Shown: positions 28,305-37,082, numbered from the stretch's first letter. The stretch is 64,000 nucleotides of DNA from Bradyrhizobium sp. BR13661 (GCF_029892425.1 NZ_JARXWB010000034.1:1-64000), one strand, 5' to 3'. Made by a program: numbers and translations. The notes: a model not told the origin generated them from the sequence alone.

Positions 28305-28346
28305 AGAGACGGGCGATCGAACACGAGATCCAACGAAGGTGCCACG

Positions 28347-29906
28347 ATGACACAGAATGCCGAACACGTGCTCGATCATTTCGAGCTTTTTCGCGGTCCG
28401 GAATACCAGCAGATGCTGGCCAACAAGAAGACCCTGTTCGAAAATCCACACGATCCGGCGGACGTCGAACGAATCCGCGAATGGGCCAAGACGCCCGAGT
28501 ATCGCGAGAAGAATTTTGCTCGCGAGGCCCTGACCGTCAATCCGGCCAAGGCCTGCCAGCCTCTCGGCGCTGTGTTCGTGGCCGTCGGCTTCGAGGGCAC
28601 GTTGCCCTTCGTGCATGGCTCGCAGGGCTGCGTCGCTTACTACCGCAGCCATCTGTCGCGCCATTTCAAGGAGCCGAGCTCCTGCGTCTCCTCGTCGATG
28701 ACGGAAGACGCTGCCGTGTTCGGCGGTCTGAACAACATGATCGACGGGCTCGCCAACACCTACAACATGTACAAGCCGAAGATGATCGCCGTCTCCACGA
28801 CTTGCATGGCGGAGGTGATCGGCGACGACCTCAACGCCTTCATCAAGACCGCGAAAGAGAAGGGCTCGGTTCCGGCCGAGTATGACGTTCCCTTCGCTCA
28901 TACGCCGGCCTTCGTGGGCAGCCACGTGACCGGGTACGACAACGCGCTCAAGGGCATTCTCGACCACTTCTGGGACGGCAAGGCCGGTACTGCGCCGAAA
29001 CTCGAGCGCAAGGAGAACGGCAAGATCAACTTCATCGGCGGCTTCGACGGGTACACTGTCGGTAACATCCGCGAGATCAAGCGCATCTTTGAGCTGATGG
29101 GGATCGAGTATACGATCCTCGCGGACAACAGCGACGTGTTCGACACGCCGACTGACGGCGAGTTCCGTATGTACGACGGCGGTACCACGCTGGAAGACGC
29201 CGCGAACGCGATCCATGCCAAGGCGACCATCTCCATGCAGCAATATTGCACGGAGAAGACGCTGCCCTTCATCGCGAACCACGGTCAGGAAGTCGCGGCC
29301 TTCAACCACCCGGTCGGCGTCAGCGCCACCGACGACTTCCTGATGACGCTCTCGCGCATCAGCGGTAAGCCGATCGCGAAGGCGCTGGAGCAGGAGCGCG
29401 GCCGTCTCGTCGACGCCATGGCCGACTCCAGCGCGCATATCCACGGCAAGAAGTTCGCGATCTACGGCGATCCGGACCTCTGCTACGGCCTCGCGGCCTT
29501 CCTGCTAGAGCTCGGCGCCGAGCCGACCCACGTGCTCTCCACCAACGGCAACAAGGCCTGGGCGGAGAAGATGCAGGCGCTGTTCGATAGCTCGCCGTTC
29601 GGCAGGAACTGCCACGCCTATGCGGGCAAGGACCTCTGGCACATGCGCTCGCTGCTGTTCACCGAGCCGGTCGACTTCCTGATCGGCAACACCTACGGCA
29701 AGTATCTGGAGCGGGACACCGGCACGCCGCTGATCCGCATCGGCTTCCCGGTGTTCGATCGCCATCATCACCACCGCTATCCGGTGTGGGGCTATCAGGG
29801 CGGCATGAACGTTCTGGTCAAGATCCTCGACAAGATCTTCGACGAGATCGACAAGAACACCAACGTTCCCGCCAAGACCGACTACAGCTTCGACATCATT
29901 CGTTGA
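28347..29906 (+). CDS. nifK: NifK, nitrogenase MoFe protein beta chain
   Basis: Partner of NifD, 519 aa. P-cluster Cys are seen in AKACQPLGAVF (about residue 70), HGSQGCVAYYRSH (about 95) and VSTTCMAEVIGDD (about 153), with the neighbouring Ser in SSSMTEDAAVFGG. The C-terminus RIGFPVFDRHHHHRYPVWGYQG is typical. A helical N-terminal extension (about residues 1-60) is present, as in Mo-type NifK. Confidence 0.98.
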   Translation: MTQNAEHVLDHFELFRGPEYQQMLANKKTLFENPHDPADVERIREWAKTPEYREKNFAREALTVNPAKACQPLGAVFVAVGFEGTLPFVHGSQGCVAYYRSHLSRHFKEPSSCVSSSMTEDAAVFGGLNNMIDGLANTYNMYKPKMIAVSTTCMAEVIGDDLNAFIKTAKEKGSVPAEYDVPFAHTPAFVGSHVTGYDNALKGILDHFWDGKAGTAPKLERKENGKINFIGGFDGYTVGNIREIKRIFELMGIEYTILADNSDVFDTPTDGEFRMYDGGTTLEDAANAIHAKATISMQQYCTEKTLPFIANHGQEVAAFNHPVGVSATDDFLMTLSRISGKPIAKALEQERGRLVDAMADSSAHIHGKKFAIYGDPDLCYGLAAFLLELGAEPTHVLSTNGNKAWAEKMQALFDSSPFGRNCHAYAGKDLWHMRSLLFTEPVDFLIGNTYGKYLERDTGTPLIRIGFPVFDRHHHHRYPVWGYQGGMNVLVKILDKIFDEIDKNTNVPAKTDYSFDIIR

Positions 29907-29917
29907 TGCGGAAGCGA

Positions 29918-29945
29918 CTGCCGCCGCCTGACACGGCGGCGGCAG
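29918..29945 (+). terminator. nifK-nifE intergenic stem-loop
   Basis: CTGCCGCCGCC (29918-29928) and GGCGGCGGCAG (29935-29945) form an 11-bp perfect stem with a 6-base loop. There is no T-run. Since I see no sigma54 promoter before nifE, it may attenuate or protect rather than stop the nifDK message. Confidence 0.6.
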
Positions 29946-30021
29946 ACGACCAGTCTAGCCAGAGCGATCGAGACTGCGGGGCGACGAGCTCGCGCAGCGG
30001 GTCAGGGAATAGGAGAGACGA

Positions 30022-31689
30022 ATGAGCTCGCTGTCGGCCACCATCCAGGACGTTTTCAACGAGCCAGGTTGCGGCAAGAACGCCAACAAGAGCGAGGCCG
30101 AGCGCAAGAAGGGCTGCACCAAGCAGCTGCAGCCGGGCGGCGCTGCCGGCGGTTGTGCCTTCGACGGCGCCAAGATCGCGCTGCAGCCCTTCACCGACGT
30201 CGCTCATCTCGTCCATGGCCCGATCGCCTGCGAGGGCAACTCCTGGGACAATCGCGGCTCAGCTTCCTCCGGGTCTGATCTCTGGCGGCGGAGCTTCACC
30301 ACCGACATGAACGAGACCGACATCGTGTTCGGCGGCGAGAAGCGGCTCTACAAGGCGATCAAGGAAGTCATCGAGAAGTACGATCCGCCAGCGATCTTCG
30401 TCTACCAGACCTGCGTTCCCGCCATGATCGGCGACGACATCAACGCGGTCTGCAAGGCAGCCGCGACCAAGTTCGGCAAGCCGGTCATCCCCGTCAATTC
30501 GCCGGGTTTCGTCGGTCCGAAGAACCTCGGCAACAAGCTCGCCGGCGAGGCTCTGCTCGAGCATGTGATCGGCACCGAAGAACCCGACTACACCACGCCT
30601 TACGACATCAATATCATCGGCGAATACAATCTCTCCGGCGAATTCTGGCAGATCAAGCCGATCCTGGACGAGCTCGGCATCCGCATCCTCTCCTGCATCT
30701 CCGGCGACGGCAAATACCGCGAGCTCGCCTATTCGCATCGGGCCAAGGCCGCGATGATGGTGTGCTCCAAGGCGATGATCAACGTCGCCCGCAAGATGGA
30801 GGAACGCTATGGCATCCCGTTCTTCGAGGGCTCGTTCTACGGCATCCAGGATTCCAGCGACTCGCTGCGCGAGATCGCACGCATGCTGATCGAGCGCGGG
30901 GCGCCTGCGGAGCTGATGGAGCGGACCGAGGCCGTGATCGCGCGCGAGGAGGCCAAGGCCTGGGCTGCGATCGAGCGCTTCAAGCCGCGCTTCAAGGACA
31001 AGAAGGTGCTGCTGATCACCGGCGGCGTGAAATCGTGGTCCGTGGTCGCCGCGCTCCAGGAGGCCGGCCTCGAGATCGTCGGCACCTCCGTCAAGAAGTC
31101 CACCAAGGAGGACAAGGAACGGATCAAGGAGCTGATGGGCCAGGACGCCCATATGATCGAGGATATGACGCCGCGCGAGATGTACAAGATGCTGAAAGAC
31201 GCGCGCGCCGACATCATGCTCTCCGGCGGCAAATCGCAATTCGTCGCGCTGAAGGCGGCGATGCCGTGGCTCGACATCAACCAGGAGCGTTGCCACGGCT
31301 ACATGGGCTACATCGGCATGGTCAAGCTGATGGAGGAGATCGACAAGGCACTCTACAACCCGATGTGGGCGCAGCTTCGCCGCCCGGCACCTTGGGATGA
31401 TACCGGCATCAACTGGCAGACCAAGGCGATGGCGCAGATGGACGCGCAGGCCGCGGAAATCGCCGCCGATCCGGTCCGCGCCGAGGAGACCCGGAGGGCC
31501 AAGAAGATCTGTTTCTGCAAGACGGTTGATCTCGGCAGCATCGAGGATGCCATCGCCGAGCACGCTCTCTCTACGGTCGACGGCATCAAGGAGCACACCA
31601 ATGCGTCCGGCGGCTGCGGCGCCTGCAAGGGACGGATCGAGGACATCCTCGCCGCGCAGCCGGCGCCGGTGCTCCAGGCGGCGGAGTAG
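30022..31689 (+). CDS. nifE: NifE, FeMo-co assembly scaffold, with C-terminal BFD-like [2Fe-2S] domain
   Basis: One half of the NifEN scaffold, 555 aa. The NifD-like body (about 25-475) has EPGCGKN, HGPIACEGNSWDNRG and YQTCVPAMIGDD with cluster Cys. From about residue 495 a short extra domain carries ICFCKTVDLGSI and GGCGACKGRIED, the C-x-C ... C-x2-C pattern of BFD-type [2Fe-2S] proteins, after a 25-residue linker. Rhizobial NifE proteins are often this long, so the extension is probably normal here. It is followed by nifN after 10 bases. Confidence 0.96.
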   Translation: MSSLSATIQDVFNEPGCGKNANKSEAERKKGCTKQLQPGGAAGGCAFDGAKIALQPFTDVAHLVHGPIACEGNSWDNRGSASSGSDLWRRSFTTDMNETDIVFGGEKRLYKAIKEVIEKYDPPAIFVYQTCVPAMIGDDINAVCKAAATKFGKPVIPVNSPGFVGPKNLGNKLAGEALLEHVIGTEEPDYTTPYDINIIGEYNLSGEFWQIKPILDELGIRILSCISGDGKYRELAYSHRAKAAMMVCSKAMINVARKMEERYGIPFFEGSFYGIQDSSDSLREIARMLIERGAPAELMERTEAVIAREEAKAWAAIERFKPRFKDKKVLLITGGVKSWSVVAALQEAGLEIVGTSVKKSTKEDKERIKELMGQDAHMIEDMTPREMYKMLKDARADIMLSGGKSQFVALKAAMPWLDINQERCHGYMGYIGMVKLMEEIDKALYNPMWAQLRRPAPWDDTGINWQTKAMAQMDAQAAEIAADPVRAEETRRAKKICFCKTVDLGSIEDAIAEHALSTVDGIKEHTNASGGCGACKGRIEDILAAQPAPVLQAAE

Positions 31690-31699
31690 GGCGCAGCCG

Positions 31700-33082
31700 A
31701 TGGCCATCGTCACCACTTCCAAGAAGGCCTGCTCGGTCAATCCGCTCAAGATGAGCCAGCCGATCGGCGGCTCCTTCGCCTTCATGGGCCTGCGGGGCGC
31801 GATGCCGCTGCTGCATGGCTCGCAGGGCTGCACCTCGTTCGGCCTGACGCTGTTCGTGCGACATTTCAAGGAAGCCGTGCCGATGCAGACCACCGCGATG
31901 AGCGAGGTCGCCACCGTGCTCGGCGGCTACGAGAATGTCGAGCAGGCGATCCTCAACATCTACAATCGCACCAAGCCCGAGATCATCGGCATCAACTCGA
32001 CCGGCGTCACCGAGACCAAGGGCGATGACGTCGAGGGCTTCATTCGCCTGATCCGGCAGAAGCATCCGCAGCTCGAGAAATTCCCGCTGGTCTACGTCTC
32101 GACGCCCGATTTCAAGGATGCCTTCCAGGATGGGTGGGAGAAGACCGTCGCGCGCATGGTGGAGGTGCTGGTCGATCCGGTCGAGCCCGGAACTGCACGC
32201 GATCCGGCCAGGGTCAATGTGCTACCGGGCTGCCATCTCACGCCCGGCGATCTCGACGAGTTGCGGGCGATCCTGAACGATTTCGGGCTCAAGCCGTCAT
32301 TCCTTCCTGATCTCGCCGGGTCCCTCGATGGCCACATCCCGGACGAGTTCACGCCGACCACAATCGGTGGCATCGGTGTGGACGAAATCGCCACCATGGG
32401 GCAGGCGGCCTGGACCATCGCGATCGGCGCGCAGATGAAGCGCGCGGCCGAGGCCATGCAGGAGAGAACCGGCGTGCCGTTCCGCATGTTCGAGCGGCTC
32501 TGCGGGCTCGTCCCCAATGACGAGTTCATCGCCTTCCTGAGCGAGATCAGCGGCCGGCCCGTGCCGTTGAAGTACCGCCGGCAGCGCGGCCAGCTCGCGG
32601 ACGCGATGCTGGATGCGCATTTTCACATCGGCGGGCGAAGGCTCGCGATTGGCGCCGAGCCGGATCTGCTGTTCGATCTCTCCAGCATGCTGCACGAGAT
32701 GGGTGCCGAGGTCGCCGTCGCCGTGACCACGACGGCCTCGCCCGTGCTCGAGTGCGTCAGGACGCAGGAGGTCCTGATCGGCGACCTCGAGGACCTCGAA
32801 GAGCGCGCCAAGGCACGCGAGTGCGATCTCCTGATCACCCATTCGCACGGTCGCCAAGCGGCCTCGCGCCTGAAGATCCCGTTCTACCGCGCGGGCTTCC
32901 CGATGTTCGACCGCCTTGGCGCCGGACATCAGCTGTCGGTCGGCTACCGCGGCACACGCGATCTGATCTTCGACCTCGCCAACCTCGTTATCGGTGACCG
33001 CGAGGTCAACCACCAGCCGACGCCCGATACCTGGCGGACCACTGACAGCGGCCTCCAGGTCGTCCCGCCGCAACTGCACTGA
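31700..33082 (+). CDS. nifN: NifN, FeMo-co assembly scaffold
   Basis: The NifK-like partner of NifE, 460 aa. It opens MAIVTTSKKACSVNPLKMSQ with the cluster Cys, then LHGSQGCTSFG (key Cys) and ETKGDDVEGF. NVLPGCHLTPGDLDEL and YRAGFPMFDRLGAGHQLSVGYRG mark the C-terminal half. It lacks the N-terminal extension of NifK, as expected. I start at the ATG at 31700. Confidence 0.96.
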   Translation: MAIVTTSKKACSVNPLKMSQPIGGSFAFMGLRGAMPLLHGSQGCTSFGLTLFVRHFKEAVPMQTTAMSEVATVLGGYENVEQAILNIYNRTKPEIIGINSTGVTETKGDDVEGFIRLIRQKHPQLEKFPLVYVSTPDFKDAFQDGWEKTVARMVEVLVDPVEPGTARDPARVNVLPGCHLTPGDLDELRAILNDFGLKPSFLPDLAGSLDGHIPDEFTPTTIGGIGVDEIATMGQAAWTIAIGAQMKRAAEAMQERTGVPFRMFERLCGLVPNDEFIAFLSEISGRPVPLKYRRQRGQLADAMLDAHFHIGGRRLAIGAEPDLLFDLSSMLHEMGAEVAVAVTTTASPVLECVRTQEVLIGDLEDLEERAKARECDLLITHSHGRQAASRLKIPFYRAGFPMFDRLGAGHQLSVGYRGTRDLIFDLANLVIGDREVNHQPTPDTWRTTDSGLQVVPPQLH

Positions 33083-33104
33083 TGAAAGAAGAGGGACCAG
33101 ATCG

Positions 33105-33500
33105 ATGAAAGTCGCCTTTGCCACCCAGGACCTGAAGCGCGTCGATGCGCATTTCGGCTGGGCCAAGAACATCGCCATCTACGACGTCAATCCGGAGGGC
33201 CATCGCTTCGTCGAGGCCATCCAATTCGACGGCGACCTCAAGGAGGACGGCAACGAGGACAAGCTCGCGCCGAAGATCGAGGCGATCAAGGATTGCACGA
33301 TCCTCTATGTCGCCGCGATCGGCGGCTCTGGCGCGGCCCGCGTCGTGGCCAACAACATCCACCCGATGAAGGTGACACAGCCCGAGGCGATCGACGATCT
33401 CTGCGTCAAGCTCGAGGACGTGCTGAAGGGCTCGCCGCCACCCTGGCTGCGCAAGGTGCTGGCGAAGGATCAGGAACGCAACTTTGATTTGGAAGACTGA
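33105..33500 (+). CDS. nifX: NifX, FeMo-co/NifB-co carrier
   Basis: A 131-residue single-domain protein of the NifX/NifB-C/NafY family, which carries cofactor precursors between NifB, NifEN and apo-NifDK. Features are MKVAFATQDLKRVDAHFGWAKN with the conserved HFG, and ILYVAAIGGSGAARVV. The C-terminal helix PPPWLRKVLAKD is typical of NifX. The ATG at 33105 is the only workable start; one at 33083 runs into a stop. Confidence 0.95.
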   Translation: MKVAFATQDLKRVDAHFGWAKNIAIYDVNPEGHRFVEAIQFDGDLKEDGNEDKLAPKIEAIKDCTILYVAAIGGSGAARVVANNIHPMKVTQPEAIDDLCVKLEDVLKGSPPPWLRKVLAKDQERNFDLED

Positions 33501-33511
33501 GGGGAATCATC

Positions 33512-33982
33512 ATGGTCGAAGCGGCTGAACTCGTTCAACCGGACGCAGCGGCTGGTGCGCCGTTCGTCAAGGAACTCGTCAGTGTCTGGCGGGCTCAGGA
33601 CACCCACGGTGCCTGGGAAGGCAAGAAGGATCTCGAGCTGCTCGAGCCCTACATCCTCGACAAGGAAAAGCGGCGCGCCTTGCCGATCGTTGGCGATCCG
33701 GACCCGGACACGATCTGGCGGATGGAGCTGTTCTTCAACGCGGTCGCGCTGTCGGTCGAGAAGGCGACCGGCGTGATGATCTCCCCGATGCTGAAGATGC
33801 ATCATGAGGGCTTTGGCCGCATGGTCCTGATCGGCGGCCGCCTCATCGTCGTCAACAAGCAGCTGCGCGACGTGCACCGCTACGGCTTCGACAATCTCGG
33901 CAAGCTCGCGGCCGAGGGCGACAAATACGTCGCCGGCGCGGTCGAGATGATCCGCAAATTTCCCGACGTCGCGAATTATTGA
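33512..33982 (+). CDS. NifX-associated protein (DUF269)
   Basis: A 156-residue DUF269 protein, almost always found beside nifX. Motifs visible are FVKELVSVWRAQDTHGAWEGK, LPIVGDPDPDT and GRLIVVNKQLRDVHRYGFD. Its biochemical job is unknown; a role in FeMo-co maturation is inferred from position. It lies 11 bases after nifX. Confidence 0.93.
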   Translation: MVEAAELVQPDAAAGAPFVKELVSVWRAQDTHGAWEGKKDLELLEPYILDKEKRRALPIVGDPDPDTIWRMELFFNAVALSVEKATGVMISPMLKMHHEGFGRMVLIGGRLIVVNKQLRDVHRYGFDNLGKLAAEGDKYVAGAVEMIRKFPDVANY

Positions 33983-33990
33983 GGTTGAGC

Positions 33991-34191
33991 ATGAGCGATC
34001 TTGAAACGCTGAAGGCCGAGATCAAGAAATTGTCGGCCAAGGCCATCCAGTCCAAGATGGACCTCCACGATCTTTCGGAGGAGCTGCCGATCAACTGGAC
34101 CTCCATTCTGAGCGTGGCCCAGAAGGCCTATGACGCCTTCGCCGAGCTCGAGCGCAAGCGCGAAGATCTCAAGACTCTGGAAAAGGCATAG
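33991..34191 (+). CDS. CCE_0567-type small protein (DUF683)
   Basis: A 66-residue helical protein (MSDLETLKAEIKKLSAKAIQ then KMDLHDLSEELPINW) of the DUF683 family, seen in most nif clusters between the DUF269 gene and fdxB. A cyanobacterial member is reported as a metal-binding helical hairpin. The D-L-H-D-L-x-E-E-L-P segment is the conserved core. It starts 9 bases after the DUF269 stop. Confidence 0.9.
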   Translation: MSDLETLKAEIKKLSAKAIQSKMDLHDLSEELPINWTSILSVAQKAYDAFAELERKREDLKTLEKA

Positions 34192-34204
34192 CCGGATCCC
34201 AACC

Positions 34205-34492
34205 ATGTCCTACGCAACCCGCGACGGCCGCGATTGGAAGCCGGACTATCTGGTGTCGATCGATCCCAAGAAGTGCATCGGTTGCGGCCGCTGCTACAAG
34301 GTCTGCGGTCGCGAGGTCATGACGCTGAAGGGGATCAACGAGGACGGCGAGATGATCGACCTCGATGACGACGATGACGAGGTCGAGAAGAAGGTCATGG
34401 TGATGAACGACGACGGCGCGTGCATCGGCTGTGGGGCCTGTGCGCGGGTTTGCCCGACCAACTGCCAGACTCACGCCCCTGCAGCGGCCTGA
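34205..34492 (+). CDS. fdxB: FdxB, nif-type ferredoxin III
   Basis: A 95-residue 2[4Fe-4S] ferredoxin. Cluster motifs are KKCIGCGRCYKVCGRE (first) and GACIGCGACARVCPTNC (second). An acidic loop (DLDDDDDEVEKK) sits between them, as in nif-specific ferredoxin III. The first motif ends in CG rather than CP, typical for this family. It probably serves cofactor assembly in the nifENX operon. Confidence 0.94.
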   Translation: MSYATRDGRDWKPDYLVSIDPKKCIGCGRCYKVCGREVMTLKGINEDGEMIDLDDDDDEVEKKVMVMNDDGACIGCGACARVCPTNCQTHAPAAA

Positions 34493-34512
34493 GCGCTATT
34501 CCGGACTCGCGC

Positions 34513-34830
34513 ATGAGCAAGACCCAGTTCGCCAAGTATAATATTGGCCAGGTGATCCGTCACAGGCTCTACGAGATGCGCGGCGTGATCTTTGACGTCG
34601 AAACATCGTTCGCCGGCATGGATGGCGAGCCGCCAACGAACGGGTTCGCAACCGGCCTGGTCTATCGGCTGTTTGCCGAAGACGATGAAATTCCCTATGT
34701 GGCAAGCATCGCGGAGCATGATTTGGAGCCGGATGATTCCGGCTTGCCAGTGAGGCATCCCGGCATCGGAGCCCTGTTCGAGGCCGATGATGAGGGGAGC
34801 TATCGCCGGCGCCGGCAACTGATCAATTGA
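34513..34830 (+). CDS. hspQ: HspQ/YccV-like protein
   Basis: A 105-residue protein of the HspQ (YccV, hemimethylated-DNA-binding-like) family: AKYNIGQVIRHRLYEMRGVIFDV near the start (key F-x-V-G-x-x-I-x-H, R-G-V-I-x-D-V), then YRLFAEDDEIPYVAS and HPGIGALFEADDEG. In E. coli HspQ helps Lon protease. As the last plus-strand gene of the nifE operon it may adjust turnover of nif proteins, which is inference. Confidence 0.85.
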   Translation: MSKTQFAKYNIGQVIRHRLYEMRGVIFDVETSFAGMDGEPPTNGFATGLVYRLFAEDDEIPYVASIAEHDLEPDDSGLPVRHPGIGALFEADDEGSYRRRRQLIN

Positions 34831-34853
34831 CGCGCGAACACCGCGCAGTCGTC

Positions 34854-35168
34854 TCACTCTATTCCCTGCTCACGTGCCTTCATCATCGCGGCGATGCGGA
34901 ACCGCTCGTGAATGGCGATGGGATTGGCGAGCATGTCGGCTTCGGCTCGCTTGAATGCGGCGATGACGATCTCTGCTTCCGCCTGCGTCAGGGGGACGCG
35001 ACCAGCCATGTGAGTTGCCTCCGGCGCCGCCGAGAAGATCGCGCGCCGATAGGGATGATCCTTCACCTCGATCAGCTCATTGGCTTCGAGCTTGCCACCC
35101 AGCGTGATTGCGAGCCCGACCACTTCGAGTTTGCGGCCGTCGCGTGTGGTCTTGACCAGTATTGCCAT
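34854..35168 (-). CDS. Unknown protein, nif island
   Basis: A 104-residue soluble protein. An N-terminal beta-rich part (AILVKTTRDGRKLEVVGLAI, key residues) is followed by a helical half with AEAEIVIAAFKRAEADM and a charged end. There are no cysteines or recognised motifs. Its ATG shares a base with the stop of the gene upstream (TGATG), so the two are translated together. They face the nifE operon end to end. Confidence 0.6.
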   Translation of the reverse strand: MAILVKTTRDGRKLEVVGLAITLGGKLEANELIEVKDHPYRRAIFSAAPEATHMAGRVPLTQAEAEIVIAAFKRAEADMLANPIAIHERFRIAAMMKAREQGIE

Positions 35169-35617
35169 CACGGCACCATCGGCATGGCAAAGCCCGGTCG
35201 GGGATGGGCGTCGTAATAGTCGGGCCGCTCCGGCCAGCCGCCTTCGGCGATGAACTTGAACGCGGTGATCTTCACCGGGGCGCCTTGGGAGCAGGACACT
35301 TCCGCGAACTTGAGCTCGCGCGGGCCGGGCCCGGCGGAGAAATCGGCCACCACGGTGCCGTCGGCCTTGCAGGCACGGGCAAAGCCGGGCGTGCCGACAC
35401 TGCTTGCGGGGACCGGATTGGCCGCAAAATTCGCGCCGGCCGCATCTCCGCCGAAAGCGGGACTTGCGAACTTGAAGGTGGCGAGCACGCCGCTGCGATC
35501 GACCGGACGATCGGCGGTGATCGGGCGCGCGACCGAGTAGACGGTCAGCGTACCACCATCGAGCAGCGCCTTGATCTCGTCTTCCGAGCACGCGGCGAAT
35601 TCAGACGCAACGTTCAT
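35168..35617 (-). CDS. Unknown protein, partner of the 34854 gene
   Basis: A 149-residue protein without a signal peptide or TM segment, with three Cys not in a cluster pattern. It is rich in Gly/Ala/Pro (AFGGDAAGANFAANPVPASS) and ends HPRPGFAMPMVP. I do not recognise it. I use the ATG at 35617 (MNVASEF) because GGAG sits at the right distance; an ATG at 35629 is the alternative. It and its partner are a two-gene minus-strand unit inside the plus-strand nif block. Confidence 0.6.
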   Translation of the reverse strand: MNVASEFAACSEDEIKALLDGGTLTVYSVARPITADRPVDRSGVLATFKFASPAFGGDAAGANFAANPVPASSVGTPGFARACKADGTVVADFSAGPGPRELKFAEVSCSQGAPVKITAFKFIAEGGWPERPDYYDAHPRPGFAMPMVP

Positions 35618-35778
35618 GTCGTTCTCCATGCCAAAGGGCCTGACTGAACAACATCAATTTCCATGCCATCTTGCGCCCGCGCATCACGCCCCAGCGAGGT
35701 CAAATAGAACGAATATGGGCACCGCCAGTGTCCTCATGCGGCGCCGCGTCGGGGCAATCCGACAACGAGGGACATACC

Positions 35779-35794
35779 TGTCGGATTTCGTACA
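35779..35794. promoter_or_regulatory. NifA-type site before the first Rieske gene
   Basis: TGT-CGGATTTCGT-ACA, exact TGT-N10-ACA, in the 260-base divergent gap between the unknown minus-strand pair and the Rieske gene. It could serve either side. Confidence 0.6.
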
Positions 35795-35823
35795 AGGAAA
35801 AAGGCAATTCGCTGCACTGCGCC

Positions 35824-35839
35824 TAGCGCGATTCTTGCA
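35824..35839 (+). promoter_or_regulatory. Weak sigma54-like promoter of the Rieske gene
   Basis: TAGCGCGATTCTTGCA has a perfect -12 (TTGCA) but AG in place of the invariant -24 GG. It lies 38 bases before the start codon and 29 bases after a NifA site. It is accepted only because of that context. Confidence 0.35.
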
Positions 35840-35877
35840 ACGCTTGCGAGGACATTTCGACCGCGAATGAGGACGGC

Positions 35878-36282
35878 ATGGACCAGAATACCGCCTATGC
35901 GATCTGCGCCTTCAACGACATTCCGAGCCAGCGGGCGATTGGCTTTCAGCTGATGATCATCGGAGAGGACGGCGCGCCGCGCCCGTGGCCGATCGTCATC
36001 GTGCGTTGGGGCAAGCAGGTGTTCGGCTATCTCAACCGGTGCCCGCACGACGGCGTGAATCTGGACTGGGAGCGCAACCAATTCCTGGACGGCAACGGCA
36101 CCCGGCTGCTGTGCGGCAAGCACGGCGCCACTTTCGAACTTGGCACCGGCCGTTGCGTGGATGGCCCATGCAAGGGTGAGAGCCTGACGCCGATCGCGCT
36201 CGCCGTGCTCGACGGTGATATCTGCGTGACCGGCGTGACGCTGGTCGAGGACGACGAGACGGCCTGCGAGGAAGAGGTCTGA
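35878..36282 (+). CDS. Rieske-type [2Fe-2S] protein 1
   Basis: A 134-residue stand-alone Rieske ferredoxin. Cluster ligands are in CPHDGVNLDW (C-P-H) and CGKHGATFELGTG (C-x2-H), with the usual GPCKGESL tail. It has no membrane segment, so it is a soluble electron carrier or assembly factor. A paralogue with the same layout lies at 46897. The nearby NifA site suggests expression during fixation. Its partner redox protein is unknown. Confidence 0.88.
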   Translation: MDQNTAYAICAFNDIPSQRAIGFQLMIIGEDGAPRPWPIVIVRWGKQVFGYLNRCPHDGVNLDWERNQFLDGNGTRLLCGKHGATFELGTGRCVDGPCKGESLTPIALAVLDGDICVTGVTLVEDDETACEEEV

Positions 36283-36292
36283 CGCCGATACG

Positions 36293-36883
36293 TCAGACCG
36301 GACGGTTCTCGTTACGGTTCTTAACAGGCTCCATCTTTGCGACGCCGTCCTCGTAGGAGATGTCGGTGTAGGAGCCGTCGAGTTCTCTGGCGGCGTCGAG
36401 CAGATAGTCCAGTTTGCCGGCGGTATCGAGCTTCTTGATGTCGTTCTTGTCGACGCCGGCGAGATCCATCATCTCCTTCCAGACCGTGGATTCGTCGCAG
36501 GGCAGCACGCGGAACTCGATGTCGCCGATCCTGGTGCGGTATTTTGCCAGAAAGTCGATGTTGTTGCAGAACATGAAGTAGCTGCCCTTGGGGCTCAAGG
36601 CGCCGTCCAGCACCTTGGCGACATCGGCGAGATAGGCGAAGGAATGGATGTAACCTGCGAGCACCGGGATGGTCGCTTCGCCCTCCTGCGCCACGGTGAG
36701 GACCTGCTCGATCGAATAATCCGGCGGGCGCTTCTCGTCTGCCACCTGGGCCTGGAATTTCAGCGCGATGTCGCCGCGAAAGCCGAAGCGCCCCGGCTTG
36801 GTGGTGTCGCCCTTGAGCACCGCATTCAGGAGCCGACCCTCCTGGTCCAGGCGGCCAAGGGCGGTGTTGTCGATCGACGTCAT
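36293..36883 (-). CDS. Unknown 196-residue protein with its own sigma54 promoter
   Basis: A soluble protein I cannot place. It is about one third charged, with a region FGFRGDIALKFQAQVADEKR, a YSIEQVLTVAQEGEATIPV stretch, an aromatic segment SYFMFCNNIDFLAKYRTRIG and an acidic C-terminus. It has two Cys (one in FMFCNN, one in VLPCDES). I start at the ATG at 36883, with a GAGGAGAG ribosome site. It is convergent with the Rieske gene (10-base gap) and divergent from iscA-nfu-nifS. A strong -24/-12 promoter precedes it, so it is almost certainly part of the nif regulon. Confidence 0.75.
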   Translation of the reverse strand: MTSIDNTALGRLDQEGRLLNAVLKGDTTKPGRFGFRGDIALKFQAQVADEKRPPDYSIEQVLTVAQEGEATIPVLAGYIHSFAYLADVAKVLDGALSPKGSYFMFCNNIDFLAKYRTRIGDIEFRVLPCDESTVWKEMMDLAGVDKNDIKKLDTAGKLDYLLDAARELDGSYTDISYEDGVAKMEPVKNRNENRPV

Positions 36884-36947
36884 CAATCTCTCCTCGTGAC
36901 ATTTGCTGCGCCATAACCGACCGGCGCGAAAGTCTCGATCGTTCTTG

Positions 36948-36963
36948 TGCAAGGAGTTTGCCA
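36948..36963 (-). promoter_or_regulatory. Sigma54 promoter of the unknown 36883 gene
   Basis: On the minus strand the sequence reads TGGCAAACTCCTTGCA, with TGGCA, N10 spacing and a full TTGCA. It is 65 bases before the ATG at 36883. The shared NifA site at 37083-37098 is 119 bases upstream. Confidence 0.8.
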
Positions 36964-37082
36964 TCTGCTCCGAGATGTGCCCGGGGATCGAATTTCTCGG
37001 GAAACCGGACCGCTTTGCGCGGCCGCTGCGCACTGCCCGGTATCGCGTTGCCATTTCTGTGTCCCGGCGCCGCCAAGCGGCG

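Noticed and set aside
26766..29444. Very long open frame on the minus strand opposite nifD and nifK (892 codons)
   Set aside because: It is a mirror of the coding frame caused by high third-position GC. It has no family features, while nifD and nifK on the plus strand are certain.
35655..35670. GG-N10-GC on the minus strand before the 35617 gene
   Set aside because: Both elements are far from consensus (CGGGCG and ATGGCA). I kept only the NifA site in this gap.
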